From contig KB911091.1 of the NCBI GenBank assembly GCA_000383355.1, forward strand, positions 1 through 64,000: 64,000 nucleotides of DNA, written 5' to 3'. Positions 26,556-34,627 of this stretch are shown here, in pieces. The notes below the pieces were generated by a model. It ran no database searches, had not been told where the DNA came from, and worked only from the letters and a program-made list of their open reading frames with translations. This DNA is from Flavobacterium sp. SCGC AAA160-P02 (GTDB lineage Bacteria > Bacteroidota > Bacteroidia > Flavobacteriales > Flavobacteriaceae). How positions within the stretch are numbered: the first letter of the stretch is position 1; each line of letters starts with the position of its first letter. The translations under genes were made by a program, and so were the position numbers.

Positions 26556-27898
26556 ATTTTTAATCTATTTTGTTCATGTTGCTCAGATAATCTTCTTTGT
26601 AGTATTGGTACAATTAATGTTTTAGAGTTTTTTTTCTTTAAAAACGGATAAATTTGAAGTTCATTCTTCATGCGATCATTCTGGCTAGGTAATTTATTGG
26701 TTCCTAATAATATCAATTCATTTTGATCAAATAATTCTTGTTGTTTCCCAGCATTTTCACTTATTTTATTTTGAATTGTTCCCTTTTTTAGTTGCTTTAA
26801 AAAACCTCCATTTTTTTCTATTTGCTTAAATAGTTGCAGCGCTTTTTCAGCAAATTGTTTTTCAGTATTTTCAATATAATAAGCTCCATTTGCAAATTTA
26901 TGTGCTTCTGAAAGATAGGCTTCTTCTTTTAAAATTAACAATTGATTTCTAGCAATTCGCTCTCCGAATTCATTTGATTTATGATAAATTGAGTCATAAG
27001 AAATATTAGAAATTGTATCAGAGCCACCAAGTATTGCGCTCATACATTCACTTGTGGTTCTTAACATATTTACGTTATAATCAAAGATTGTTTTGTTTCG
27101 CAAGCTTGGTTTTGTGAAAACATGTATAGTTGTATGTTTAATTCCTCGTTCTTTAAATAGTACTTCTACTAGTATACGGAAAGCTCTTAATTTTGCGATT
27201 TCAAAGAAATAATTACTTCCAATTGAAAATATATAATGGATTTTAAGGGCAATAGATTCTCCAAATAATTCAAGATATTCATTGGTATGAGCTAGTGCAT
27301 ACGCTAACTCTTGAATAATTGTTGCACCAGCGTTTTGATATAATGACGCGTCTACACAAATAGAATTAGTAACGGTATCAATAAACTTAGCTTTTTCTGA
27401 TATATCTGCATTTAAATTTGAAAACCAATTTCCAGTTTTTGCTAAATTACCGATGATGTCTATTTGAAAATAGATGTAATTACCCTTACAATACTTTTCT
27501 ATTTCAGAAATAAATGCAGCATCAAGGAATTCGAAATTTAAATATATGTGTGTTTTTTTTGTGTCTATTTTATCGAATAAAACAATATAATCAAACGTGT
27601 TTTTTGCTATGAACTGAATTGCAGTTGCTCCTCTTTCTAGGCTGTCTACTGCTATTTTATTTGCAATAATAACGTCGTCTACAAAAATAGATTGACAAAT
27701 TTTATATCCATCTTTTGGCAAACAGACATTGTTGTTATGTCTATCTTCTGAAGTATAAAAAGGTTTTACATGAATGCCTTCATTTGATTTCCATATTAAA
27801 GAATCATTATAATCTGCCCCTTTTAGGTCTACTTGAATTTTTTGTTTCCAAGCAGCTGGAGATACAGTGCTAAATTCATTAAATAAAAAATCGTCCAT
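26549..27898 (-). CDS. mutA: Methylmalonyl-CoA mutase small subunit
   Basis: The non-catalytic partner of MutB in heterodimeric methylmalonyl-CoA mutase. The 449-residue protein keeps the barrel-domain likeness (NAGATIIQELAYALAHTNEYL, IGSNYFFEIAKLRAFRILVEV, GGSDTISNISYDS). It ends before the cobalamin-binding domain and lacks DxHxxG. It is shorter than many MutA proteins (about 600 aa), which keep a degenerate B12 domain. The short form with the gene order udk, divIC, mutA, mutB appears usual for flavobacteria. It begins at the base next to the divIC-like stop. Confidence 0.92.
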   Translation of the reverse strand: MDDFLFNEFSTVSPAAWKQKIQVDLKGADYNDSLIWKSNEGIHVKPFYTSEDRHNNNVCLPKDGYKICQSIFVDDVIIANKIAVDSLERGATAIQFIAKNTFDYIVLFDKIDTKKTHIYLNFEFLDAAFISEIEKYCKGNYIYFQIDIIGNLAKTGNWFSNLNADISEKAKFIDTVTNSICVDASLYQNAGATIIQELAYALAHTNEYLELFGESIALKIHYIFSIGSNYFFEIAKLRAFRILVEVLFKERGIKHTTIHVFTKPSLRNKTIFDYNVNMLRTTSECMSAILGGSDTISNISYDSIYHKSNEFGERIARNQLLILKEEAYLSEAHKFANGAYYIENTEKQFAEKALQLFKQIEKNGGFLKQLKKGTIQNKISENAGKQQELFDQNELILLGTNKLPSQNDRMKNELQIYPFLKKKNSKTLIVPILQRRLSEQHEQNRLKME

Positions 27899-28213
27899 TT
27901 ATTTTTTTAAAGTATCAAATTCTATGATATATATATCTTCGTTTTCTTTTTTCATCAAATACTTTTCTCTTGCAAATTTTTCAAGTTGAAGAGAGTCTTG
28001 CAATTCAGTAATAATTTTTTTGTCTTGCTTAATTTCCTTTTTATAAAAGTTAATGGTATTGTTGAGCTCCTTTATTTCTTTTTTGAATTCTTTATTTAGT
28101 TGAACATTAGCATCAAAGAAAAACATCCACACTAAAAAAGCAGCCAATATAATTATGTACTTATTAGTTAAAAATTTAATGATCTTATTTTTTCGTATTT
28201 TTTCTGCAACCAT
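27899..28213 (-). CDS. Septum formation initiator family protein (DivIC/FtsB-like)
   Basis: A small bitopic membrane protein of 104 aa. The basic N-terminus (AEKIRKNKIIKFL) is followed by one transmembrane helix (about residues 18-36) and a periplasmic coiled coil (about 38-85). The end ARxKYLMKKENEDIY is characteristic of the FtsB/DivIC family, which bridges FtsQ and FtsL in the divisome. The ATG at 28213 leaves one base after the udk stop. An earlier in-frame GTG at 28228 would overlap udk and adds no conserved sequence. Confidence 0.85.
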   Translation of the reverse strand: MVAEKIRKNKIIKFLTNKYIIILAAFLVWMFFFDANVQLNKEFKKEIKELNNTINFYKKEIKQDKKIITELQDSLQLEKFAREKYLMKKENEDIYIIEFDTLKK

Positions 28214-28214
28214 G

Positions 28215-28820
28215 TTATAGACGTTCACTTATTACTGTTCTAACAATATCAATAGCAACTGTATTGTAACGATCGTTTGGGATGATGATGTCTGCAAAAT
28301 TTTTAGTAGGTTCTATAAATTGCTGATGCATAGGCTTTAGCGTGTCTTTGTAACGATCTAACACTTCATCAATATCACGCCCTCTTTCTTTAATATCACG
28401 CCTTACACGTCTTATTAATCTCTCATCTGCATCTGCATGAACAAATATTTTAATATCAAATAAATCTAAAAGTTTTTTACTATTAAAAATGAGGATTCCT
28501 TCAATAATTACAACTTTTCTAGGATGAGTTTTAATAGTGTCTTTAGTTCTATTGTGTGTTTTAAAAGAATAAATAGGCTGTTGAATTATCTTACCAGATT
28601 TTAGATCTGATATATGTGTTTCTAATAAATCAAAATCTATAGCTCTTGGATGATCAAAGTTAATTTTTATTCTCTCTTCATAAGAAAGATTATCTGTTGC
28701 TTTATAATAAGAATCTTGAGATATCACACAAACTTCATCTTCAGGTAATTCATTAATAATCTGATTTACAACAGTCGTTTTTCCACTTCCTGTTCCTCCA
28801 GCAATTCCAATTACAAGCAT
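28215..28820 (-). CDS. udk: Uridine kinase
   Basis: Phosphorylates uridine and cytidine in pyrimidine salvage. The 201-residue P-loop kinase has GGTGSGKT at about residues 8-15, QDSYYKATD (catalytic Asp and Tyr), NFDHPRAIDFDLL, the PIYSFKTHNR substrate segment and VIIEGILIF. The length is typical. It is the first gene of the minus-strand unit leading to divIC, mutA and mutB. Confidence 0.95.
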   Translation of the reverse strand: MLVIGIAGGTGSGKTTVVNQIINELPEDEVCVISQDSYYKATDNLSYEERIKINFDHPRAIDFDLLETHISDLKSGKIIQQPIYSFKTHNRTKDTIKTHPRKVVIIEGILIFNSKKLLDLFDIKIFVHADADERLIRRVRRDIKERGRDIDEVLDRYKDTLKPMHQQFIEPTKNFADIIIPNDRYNTVAIDIVRTVISERL

Positions 28821-28845
28821 GAGTTAATTTTAAGATGTTATTAAA

Positions 28846-28853
28846 CAAATTTA
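28846..28853 (-). promoter_or_regulatory. Candidate -7 element upstream of udk
   Basis: On the minus strand TAAATTTG matches TAnnTTTG exactly, 26 bases before the udk ATG. A -33 element at the proper spacing is not obvious. Confidence 0.4.
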
Positions 28854-28932
28854 ACAAAATATAGTTGATTAAGTAGAAAAAACAATTCTTTCAACTAAAG
28901 GTTTGTTTTAAGTTGGTTCTTTAACACATAAA

Positions 28933-28958
28933 AGAAAAAGTTTACTTAAGAAAGTAAA
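28933..28958 (-). terminator. Terminator after tRNA-Pro(GGG)
   Basis: A 7-bp stem (TTTACTT at 28941-28947 with AAGTAAA at 28952-28958) has a 4-base loop, followed on the minus strand by a T-rich tract. It lies 17 bases downstream of the tRNA. Confidence 0.65.
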
Positions 28959-28975
28959 TTTCCCTCTTTAGTTTG

Positions 28976-29050
28976 TCGGGATGAGAGGATTCGAACCTCC
29001 GATCTCTGGTCCCCCAGACCAGCACTTTAACCGGACTAAGCTACATCCCG
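28976..29050 (-). tRNA. tRNA-Pro, anticodon GGG
   Basis: Read on the minus strand, the acceptor stem CGGGATG pairs with CATCCCG. The anticodon stem CTGGT/ACCAG holds loop CTGGGGG (anticodon GGG), and the T arm has GGTTCGAATCC. The discriminator base is A and CCA is not encoded. Length is 75 bases. It sits immediately downstream of the photolyase gene cluster. Confidence 0.95.
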
Positions 29051-29162
29051 TGGTTTTTTACAAATATAAAAGTAAATACTAATTTTCTAGAAGTTTCAAT
29101 AAAAAAAGTAACCTTAGATTTCAATTATTTTAATACCAAAATAAACAAATAAGTAGATTTTT

Positions 29163-30461
29163 TTATGCGAGTGCTTCTTTGTAAATCTTTAAACAACGCT
29201 CTCTAGCAAATTTGTGCTCTACCATAGGAGTAGGATAGGTTAGTTCTTGGAAATCTGGAACCCATTTTTGTATGTACTTCAATTCTTTGTCAAATTTTTG
29301 AATCTGACTGGTAGGATTAAAAATCCTAAAATAAGGTGAAGCATCAACCCCAGTACCAGCTACCCATTGCCAATTTCCAACATTACTAGACATTTCATAA
29401 TCATGTAATTTCTCTGCAAAATAAGCTTCTCCCCAACGCCAGTCTATTAGCAAATGCTTGCATAGAAAACTGCCAACAAGCATACGAACTCTATTGTGCA
29501 TAAAACCAGTTTCATTTAACTGTCTCATTCCTGCATCAACCATGGGGTAACCAGTGGTTCCATTGCACCATTTTTTAAATTCTTCCTCGTTATTTCTCCA
29601 ATTAATCCTATCATATTTAGATTTAAAAGAGTCTTTATGTGTTTGTGGAAAATGCCATAATATCTGCATAAAAAACTCTCTCCATATTAATTCTTTAAGA
29701 AAAATTTTATTCTCTTGCGCATCTGCCCTTGAAGCCATTTGACGAACACTTACAGTACCAAAACGAAGATGAGGCCCTAGCTTAGATGTATTGTCTAAGG
29801 CAGGAAAATTTCGAGTCTCTTCATATTCATTTATAATTCTAGAATTAAAAATATAGTTTTTAATTGGAATTCTTGTTTCTGTAAAGCCTATGTCATCTAA
29901 TGTTAAAACAGTTGGTTTTACTGAAGAGTAAAACCCACTTAATAAATCTTCAGAAGGATAATTTTTTTGTGCATTTATATGATATGCCTCCATCCATTTT
30001 TTTGAATATGGGGTATAAACTACATAAGGGGTTCCATCTTTTTTAGTAATTTCATTTCTTTCAAAAATTACTTGATCTTTATAGGTATGAAATTCAATGG
30101 TATTAGAAGCTAATAATTCTTTTATTTCTAAATCTCTCTTTATTGCATAAGGTTCGTAATCATGATTTGTAAATACTTTAACAACATGGTATTTTTTTAT
30201 CAGTGATTGAAAAATTTCTGTAGGAGTGCCATGAAACATGCTTATTCCTGCTTCGAATGACTTTAAATGCTCATTCATAGTATTTAATTCTTTGTGAATG
30301 AACGAGATGCGAGCATCGTTTTTTGGTATTTTTTCTAATATTTCTTTATCAAAAATAAAGATTGGGAGTATTTTTTCTTCAGATTGAAGGGCATGATATA
30401 ACGCAACATTGTCATGCAATCTTAAATCTCTACGAAACCAAAAAATTGAAATTGTATCCAT
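29163..30461 (-). CDS. phr: Deoxyribodipyrimidine photolyase (classical CPD-type)
   Basis: A flavoprotein expected to repair cyclobutane pyrimidine dimers with blue light. The 432-residue protein opens with the photolyase N-domain (IFWFRRDLRLHDN), for an antenna chromophore. The FAD domain has LGPHLRFGTVSVRQ, LIWREFFMQILWHFP, GYPMVDAGMRQLNETG, HNRVRM and SSNVGNWQWVAGTG (the WQW electron-transfer region intact), then DASPYFRIFNP. Its ATG shares one base with the stop of the SRPBCC gene (TAATG). It is the last gene of the island. Confidence 0.95.
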   Translation of the reverse strand: MDTISIFWFRRDLRLHDNVALYHALQSEEKILPIFIFDKEILEKIPKNDARISFIHKELNTMNEHLKSFEAGISMFHGTPTEIFQSLIKKYHVVKVFTNHDYEPYAIKRDLEIKELLASNTIEFHTYKDQVIFERNEITKKDGTPYVVYTPYSKKWMEAYHINAQKNYPSEDLLSGFYSSVKPTVLTLDDIGFTETRIPIKNYIFNSRIINEYEETRNFPALDNTSKLGPHLRFGTVSVRQMASRADAQENKIFLKELIWREFFMQILWHFPQTHKDSFKSKYDRINWRNNEEEFKKWCNGTTGYPMVDAGMRQLNETGFMHNRVRMLVGSFLCKHLLIDWRWGEAYFAEKLHDYEMSSNVGNWQWVAGTGVDASPYFRIFNPTSQIQKFDKELKYIQKWVPDFQELTYPTPMVEHKFARERCLKIYKEALA

Positions 30462-30928
30462 TACTTTTTATATTCTCCAAAGATTTCAATTAATTTTTCT
30501 TGTCTATACTTGAAAATTTCTTCTAATTTTGGTTTTACTAAAAAAGGGTGAACGATTTGGCCAAGAATTCCTAATGGAACTTTATAATCAATAATATCTT
30601 CCATTTCTACACCACCATCTATTTCATGAATAAAGTGCTTATGGTGCCAAAAAGCGTAAGGGCCGTACAGCTGAAGGTCTACAAAATAGTTACCTTCTAC
30701 TAAGTGTGTAATTTCACTTACCCAGGTTGCTTTAATGCCCGCTATAGGTGTTACACTATATTGAATCACTTGACCAGCATACATGGGCTTGTCATCTTTA
30801 GAAATGATGGTAAAATTCATTTCTTTTGGAGTTAAAGTTGATAGGTTTTTAGGATTTGACAAAAATTTCCAAGCCTCGTTTAGTGTGATGGGTAATTTTT
30901 GTTTTCTTTGAAATGTATATATTTTCAT
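30461..30928 (-). CDS. SRPBCC family (START-like) ligand-binding protein
   Basis: A 155-residue single-domain START/Bet v1-like protein. The opening (PITLNEAWKFLSNPKNLSTLTP) and the central aromatic strands (FWHHKHFIHEIDGGVEMEDIIDYKVP) fit the cyclase/coenzyme-Q-binding SRPBCC group. Such proteins bind hydrophobic small molecules in a cavity. From memory, relatives are often found beside photolyase genes, sometimes annotated as cell division inhibitors. Here the gene overlaps phr by one base and follows tspO by two, so strong coupling to photoprotection is inferred. The ligand is unknown. Confidence 0.85.
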   Translation of the reverse strand: MKIYTFQRKQKLPITLNEAWKFLSNPKNLSTLTPKEMNFTIISKDDKPMYAGQVIQYSVTPIAGIKATWVSEITHLVEGNYFVDLQLYGPYAFWHHKHFIHEIDGGVEMEDIIDYKVPLGILGQIVHPFLVKPKLEEIFKYRQEKLIEIFGEYKK

Positions 30929-30930
30929 AA

Positions 30931-31398
30931 CTAGTTATGGATCAAAATATAAAGATTTAATGAAGTTGCTATACACAGCCAAATCATGTAGGGTAATAGT
31001 AAATAACTTACTTTTTTCTGCTCTTTTAAATAGCTTAAAAAAAGATAGAAAATTAATGCTGTTAATAGTGTAATGATAATAAGTGCAAAAAGAACTTGTT
31101 GTTGGTTAAAGAAAATATAATTCCAACTTACATTTAAGAGTACTTGAATTATAAATAACAATAATTTTTTACGGGTATATTTTTTTGTGAAAAAATATAG
31201 TAAGTAAATCGAAAAGCAAATCATGATGCTAGTCCAAGCAGCACCAAAAACCCAACCTGGCGGGGTCCATGGGGCTTTAGATAAATTTAAATACCAATCT
31301 GTCATAGGCCCATTATTCATTAGCCAACTACCAATAGCCAATCCACCAAAATTGATGAATAGAAATAACATAAAGTATTTAATTTTTTTACTGATCAC
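30931..31398 (-). CDS. TspO/MBR family membrane protein
   Basis: Five hydrophobic helices in 155 aa with the TspO signature WYLNLSKAPWTPPGWVFGAAW in the first loop and helix 2. TspO proteins bind porphyrins and other tetrapyrroles and are linked to light and oxidative stress responses. The start is a GTG whose first four bases overlap the stop of the preceding small gene (GTGA). An ATG ten codons later would cut into helix 1. Its place in the photolyase operon fits a photooxidative role. Confidence 0.9.
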   Translation of the reverse strand: MISKKIKYFMLFLFINFGGLAIGSWLMNNGPMTDWYLNLSKAPWTPPGWVFGAAWTSIMICFSIYLLYFFTKKYTRKKLLLFIIQVLLNVSWNYIFFNQQQVLFALIIITLLTALIFYLFLSYLKEQKKVSYLLLPYMIWLCIATSLNLYILIHN

Positions 31399-31565
31399 TT
31401 TTTTTCTAATAATTCAATTTTCTTCAATATCTGATCTGCTTCAACATATTTTTGATCACTAGCACTTCTATCAATAGATTGAAGATCATATCCTTCTTTC
31501 ATTTTTTTCTTGTACTGATCTTCTAATTTTTCTACTTCAGACTTTTTTTTAAACATTCCAAACAT
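31395..31565 (-). CDS. Small DUF6435/Lacal_2735-like protein (56 aa)
   Basis: A short gene read directly from the sequence: 56 codons from ATG at 31565 to TGA at 31395. It begins MFGMFKKKSEVEKLEDQY and ends with KKIELLEKK, and consists of two predicted charged amphipathic helices. The opening and overall pattern match, from memory, the flavobacterial Lacal_2735/DUF6435 family of unknown function. It lies 5 bases after the glutathione peroxidase gene and overlaps tspO by 4 bases, so it is embedded in the operon. No function is assigned. Confidence 0.8.
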   Translation of the reverse strand: MFGMFKKKSEVEKLEDQYKKKMKEGYDLQSIDRSASDQKYVEADQILKKIELLEKK

Positions 31566-31570
31566 ACTTC

Positions 31571-32107
31571 TTATAGGTGTTTTTTAATTTTAGAACTAGT
31601 TGGAGATGTTATTGAAAAGTAATAATCAATTAATTCACCATTTTCATCAATTAGGTATTTTTGAAAATTCCACTTTACAGAAGAATTTTTTCTTCCATTC
31701 TCTATCTTTTTGGTTAGCCAATTGTACAAAGGGTGTTGTTCACTTCCTTTTACATCTACTTTTTCAGTAATAAGAAAAGAAACACCATAGTTTACTTCAC
31801 AAAATTCTTCAATTTCGGTTGAATTACCTGGTTCTTGTTTTCCAAATTGATTACACGGAACACCAATAACAACCAAAGAGTCTTGATATTCGTCATGTAA
31901 TTTCTGTAAATCTTTGTATTGAGGTGTAAAGCCACACTTTGAAGCTACATTTACAAATAACACTTTTTTCCCTTTGTAAGATGAAAGATCAATTGATTTC
32001 CCTTGAAGAGAATCTATTTTGATATCATACAACGATTTTGATGCTGACATTTTTATAGGTTTATTAGTTGTTGATAATGTTTTAATGAAAATGTTAAATG
32101 GGTTCAT
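31571..32107 (-). CDS. Glutathione peroxidase family protein (thioredoxin-type)
   Basis: Reduces hydrogen peroxide or lipid hydroperoxides. The 178-residue protein has the family blocks LFVNVASKCGFTPQY (peroxidatic Cys58, not selenocysteine), VPCNQFGKQEPG (Cys85) and VKWNFQKYLID. Cys103 in EEFCEVNYG is also present. Bacterial enzymes of this type usually take electrons from thioredoxin. An internal ATG at 32050 would give the more usual length of about 159 aa; the upstream start is kept because it lies two bases from the SDR stop. It fits photooxidative defence. Confidence 0.9.
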   Translation of the reverse strand: MNPFNIFIKTLSTTNKPIKMSASKSLYDIKIDSLQGKSIDLSSYKGKKVLFVNVASKCGFTPQYKDLQKLHDEYQDSLVVIGVPCNQFGKQEPGNSTEIEEFCEVNYGVSFLITEKVDVKGSEQHPLYNWLTKKIENGRKNSSVKWNFQKYLIDENGELIDYYFSITSPTSSKIKKHL

Positions 32108-32108
32108 G

Positions 32109-32792
32109 TTAGATTTTAAAACTTACAATTCCACAATCCATCTTGAATACTTGTCCAGAAATTGATGCTGATCTAGGAGATACTAAAAATTCTGCCATAT
32201 CAGCTACCTCTTCTGGATTTAGAAACTTCTTGAGTGGATGACGTTCTGTAATCATATCAATCATTTTTTCATTCCGTAATATCTTAGATGCTAATTCTGT
32301 ATCAGTTACAGTAGGAGCAATAGCATTAACTCGAATTGTAGGTGCTAATTCTGCGCCTAATGATTTCACCAAGCCTTCAACAGCAGATTTTGCCGCTGCA
32401 ACACTAGCATGAAAAGGCATTCCAAGTGTTGTAGCAACTGTGCTAAAAAGAAGAATTGAAGGTTTATTTCCTCTTTTAAGTTGCGGCAGGTATTGTTGTA
32501 TTGTTTTTACAGCACCAATTACATTAATTTCGAAATCATTTCTGAAATCTTCTAATTTTAAACGTGAAATTGGTTTCAGGTTGATGCTTCCTGGACAATA
32601 AATAATAGAATCTACTTCTTCCACGGTTGGAAGTTCATCAGTCAATACATCACAGGTGTGATGTGTTAAATTAACATGTGAGATTGATGGAGGTATTCTA
32701 CTAATATTAATAATTTTATTTCCTTCTACTAGCCTAGATAGCAGTGAATTACCGATACCTCGGCTTCCACCAACAATTAAAATTTTACGCAT
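32109..32792 (-). CDS. SDR-fold protein with missing catalytic tyrosine
   Basis: A 227-residue short-chain dehydrogenase fold with cofactor loop GGSRGIG at about 8-14, an NAG-like segment as CPGSINLK, Ser117 in FSTVA, Lys135 in AAAKSAVEG, and VNAIAPTVTDT. At the place of the catalytic Tyr (YxxxK) there is Val131. Hydride transfer by the usual route is therefore doubtful. It may be a non-enzymatic NAD(P)-binding protein or use another residue. It is tightly packed between the 75-aa gene and glutathione peroxidase. SDR genes of this kind occur with folE and photolyases in light-induced clusters of other bacteria. Confidence 0.85.
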   Translation of the reverse strand: MRKILIVGGSRGIGNSLLSRLVEGNKIINISRIPPSISHVNLTHHTCDVLTDELPTVEEVDSIIYCPGSINLKPISRLKLEDFRNDFEINVIGAVKTIQQYLPQLKRGNKPSILLFSTVATTLGMPFHASVAAAKSAVEGLVKSLGAELAPTIRVNAIAPTVTDTELASKILRNEKMIDMITERHPLKKFLNPEEVADMAEFLVSPRSASISGQVFKMDCGIVSFKI

Positions 32793-32795
32793 TAG

Positions 32796-33023
32796 TTAAC
32801 TAGATGTTAAAGGACGACCTTTCAGTCTTTTTTCTATTTTTTGTTTGATTACCGTTAATCGTTTCATTAAATCCATTAAATCTGGATCTTTGTTTTCTTT
32901 GTAGATATCATTAATTTCTAAAATCAATCCTTTTACTTCTCTTGAAGCTATAATACGATCACTTGTGGTAATGAATTTATGTTTCCTATGCTCAAATTCT
33001 GTAGCTCTGTCTATTATATCCAT
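32796..33023 (-). CDS. Small conserved-looking hypothetical protein (75 aa)
   Basis: Not recognised. It is 75 residues, charged and mostly helical. The N-terminal half has IDRATEFEHRKHKFIT; the C-terminal half (DLMDLMKRLTVIKQKIEKRL) looks like an amphipathic helix or short coiled coil. No membrane segment or cysteine is present. Spacing of three bases on both sides (folE upstream, SDR downstream) makes it a real operon member and probably translationally coupled. No function is assigned. Confidence 0.7.
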   Translation of the reverse strand: MDIIDRATEFEHRKHKFITTSDRIIASREVKGLILEINDIYKENKDPDLMDLMKRLTVIKQKIEKRLKGRPLTSS

Positions 33024-33026
33024 TGT

Positions 33027-33725
33027 TTAATCTTTTAAATAGTTCAATAATTCATTAATTTTAGAAGGAGTATTAAATTCTCCTCCATAATATGAGGTAA
33101 CTGTTGCAGAAGTATCATCTTTAATACCTCTAGATGAAACGCATAAATGTTTAGCATCAATAATGACAGCTACATTATCTGTTTGCAAAGCATTTTTTAA
33201 ATCCTCTGCAATTTGATTTGTTAACCTTTCTTGTACCTGAGGTCTCTTTGCATAATATTGAACAATACGATTCAATTTAGAAAGACCTATTACTTTACCA
33301 GATGATATATATGCAATATGTGCTTTTCCTATGATTGGCACAAAATGATGTTCACAATTAGAATAGAATGTTATATTCTTCTCCACCAACATCTGATTGT
33401 ATTGGTATTTGTTGTCAAATAAAGCAATTTTTGGCTTATTATTGGGGTTTAATCCAGAAAATATTTCTTCAATATACATTTTTGCCACTCTTTTAGGAGT
33501 TCCTTTAAGAGAATCATCTGTAAGATCTAATCCTATAACATCCATAATCTCTTTAAATAAGACAGCAATTTTTTCTTTTTTCTCTTCATCAGAAATTAAA
33601 AAGGCATCTGGCTTCATAGGTGTTTCTAGACCTGTAAATAGATGATCATCACCAATATCGTTAAATGAAAGGTTATCTAATTGATTGTTATTTTTTTGTT
33701 CTTCTACTAATGTATTTATGCTCAT
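33027..33725 (-). CDS. folE: GTP cyclohydrolase I
   Basis: Converts GTP to 7,8-dihydroneopterin triphosphate, the first step to folates and pterins. The 232-residue enzyme has zinc ligands Cys124 and His127 (SNCEHHF) and Cys195 (HLCVSSRG), plus GLSKLNRIV and RPQVQERLT. The N-terminal extension (about 45 residues) is variable in the family. In this cluster it could supply the folate (MTHF) antenna used by photolyases and cry-DASH, or tetrahydrobiopterin-like pterins. A second, housekeeping folE elsewhere would support that but cannot be seen here. Confidence 0.95.
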   Translation of the reverse strand: MSINTLVEEQKNNNQLDNLSFNDIGDDHLFTGLETPMKPDAFLISDEEKKEKIAVLFKEIMDVIGLDLTDDSLKGTPKRVAKMYIEEIFSGLNPNNKPKIALFDNKYQYNQMLVEKNITFYSNCEHHFVPIIGKAHIAYISSGKVIGLSKLNRIVQYYAKRPQVQERLTNQIAEDLKNALQTDNVAVIIDAKHLCVSSRGIKDDTSATVTSYYGGEFNTPSKINELLNYLKD

Positions 33726-33786
33726 AATTTTAATCTTTTTTTAGTGCTGTTTTTAAGTACTCTAAGCTTAAAACAAAGCACTGATT

Positions 33787-34062
33787 TTATCTTTTTGATA
33801 TAGAGTTGTTAGAGATTTGTCTTTGTCTTGTACATTTAAATCTTCCACTTTCAAATTCTCTTAGTTTGCTGTGTTTTGTTTTTCTTCCTTGAACTCGTTT
33901 TCTCCACATTTTGAAGCTTTTTAACTTCATTTCTGATCTCATTAAATTTATTACTTCTTGCTCACTAAGTCCAAATTGAAACTTTATAGCATCAAAAGTA
34001 GTTCTGTCTTCCCAAGCCATTTCAATAATTCTGTCTATAGCTATGTCTGATAATTTATTCAT
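33787..34062 (-). CDS. TIGR03643 family protein (unknown function)
   Basis: A 91-residue protein that I recognise as the TIGR03643 family from its opening (IAIDRIIEMAWEDRTTFDAI), the helix-turn-helix-like LSEQEVINLMRSEMK, and MWRKRVQGRKTKHSKLRE. The family has no known activity; from memory its members lie near photolyase and folE genes in diverse bacteria. The basic C-terminus could touch nucleic acid, but that is speculation. Its start overlaps the stop of the 161-aa gene by 8 bases, and folE follows after 61 bases. Confidence 0.82.
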   Translation of the reverse strand: MNKLSDIAIDRIIEMAWEDRTTFDAIKFQFGLSEQEVINLMRSEMKLKSFKMWRKRVQGRKTKHSKLREFESGRFKCTRQRQISNNSISKR

Positions 34063-34540
34063 ATGCTGGATTTAAATACTTTTCTTGATATATAGTTTTT
34101 AAATCAAACATTTTTGCAATAAATTTTTTATTTTCTTTATATAGCATATTATTTTTAAAACAAATATATTTCCCTTGTGAGTGAATACTTAGCCTATCTG
34201 TTTTGTAGATTACTAATTGTCTGAAATGTATTACCCAGGTGTAATTATTGAGACCTTTGTTTAATAGAACTATAATTCCTTCAGGTCTAAGCTCAATATT
34301 TGCATAAGTAACATCTGACACTTTATTGGTGTAATTGGCAATATTTTGACTTGTTTCTTCTACAATCATTCTTTTTGAACCGATGCCTCCCATTTTTAAT
34401 GACTGATAAAATGAAAATGGAAAACCCAACAGATCATTTGTTAATTCTTTAGCTTCTTTGTTGGTATGTGTTGTTGATAAAATCATATTTACTCTATCAA
34501 ATGTAATTTTGTTTAACGACTTTATCAAATAGTTAGACAA
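34055..34540 (-). CDS. Hypothetical protein paired with the TIGR03643 gene
   Basis: A 161-residue protein of no family I recognise. It lacks a signal peptide or membrane helix. Predicted character is mixed alpha/beta, with a strand-rich middle (YANIELRPEGIIVLLNKG, YTWVIHFRQLVIYK) that recalls a small beta-sheet sensor or PH-like fold; this is only an impression. An internal ATG at 34486 is an alternative start. It overlaps the TIGR03643 gene by 8 bases, so the two are probably made together. Upstream are 87 bases of very AT-rich sequence that could hold an internal promoter. Confidence 0.72.
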   Translation of the reverse strand: MSNYLIKSLNKITFDRVNMILSTTHTNKEAKELTNDLLGFPFSFYQSLKMGGIGSKRMIVEETSQNIANYTNKVSDVTYANIELRPEGIIVLLNKGLNNYTWVIHFRQLVIYKTDRLSIHSQGKYICFKNNMLYKENKKFIAKMFDLKTIYQEKYLNPAYE

Positions 34541-34627
34541 AAATTAACAAATAATTATAGTATTTAAATTTAACTAGTACTTAACAAAATAAAAGTAATT
34601 TTAAAAATTGTTTTATTGGTAGTCTTG

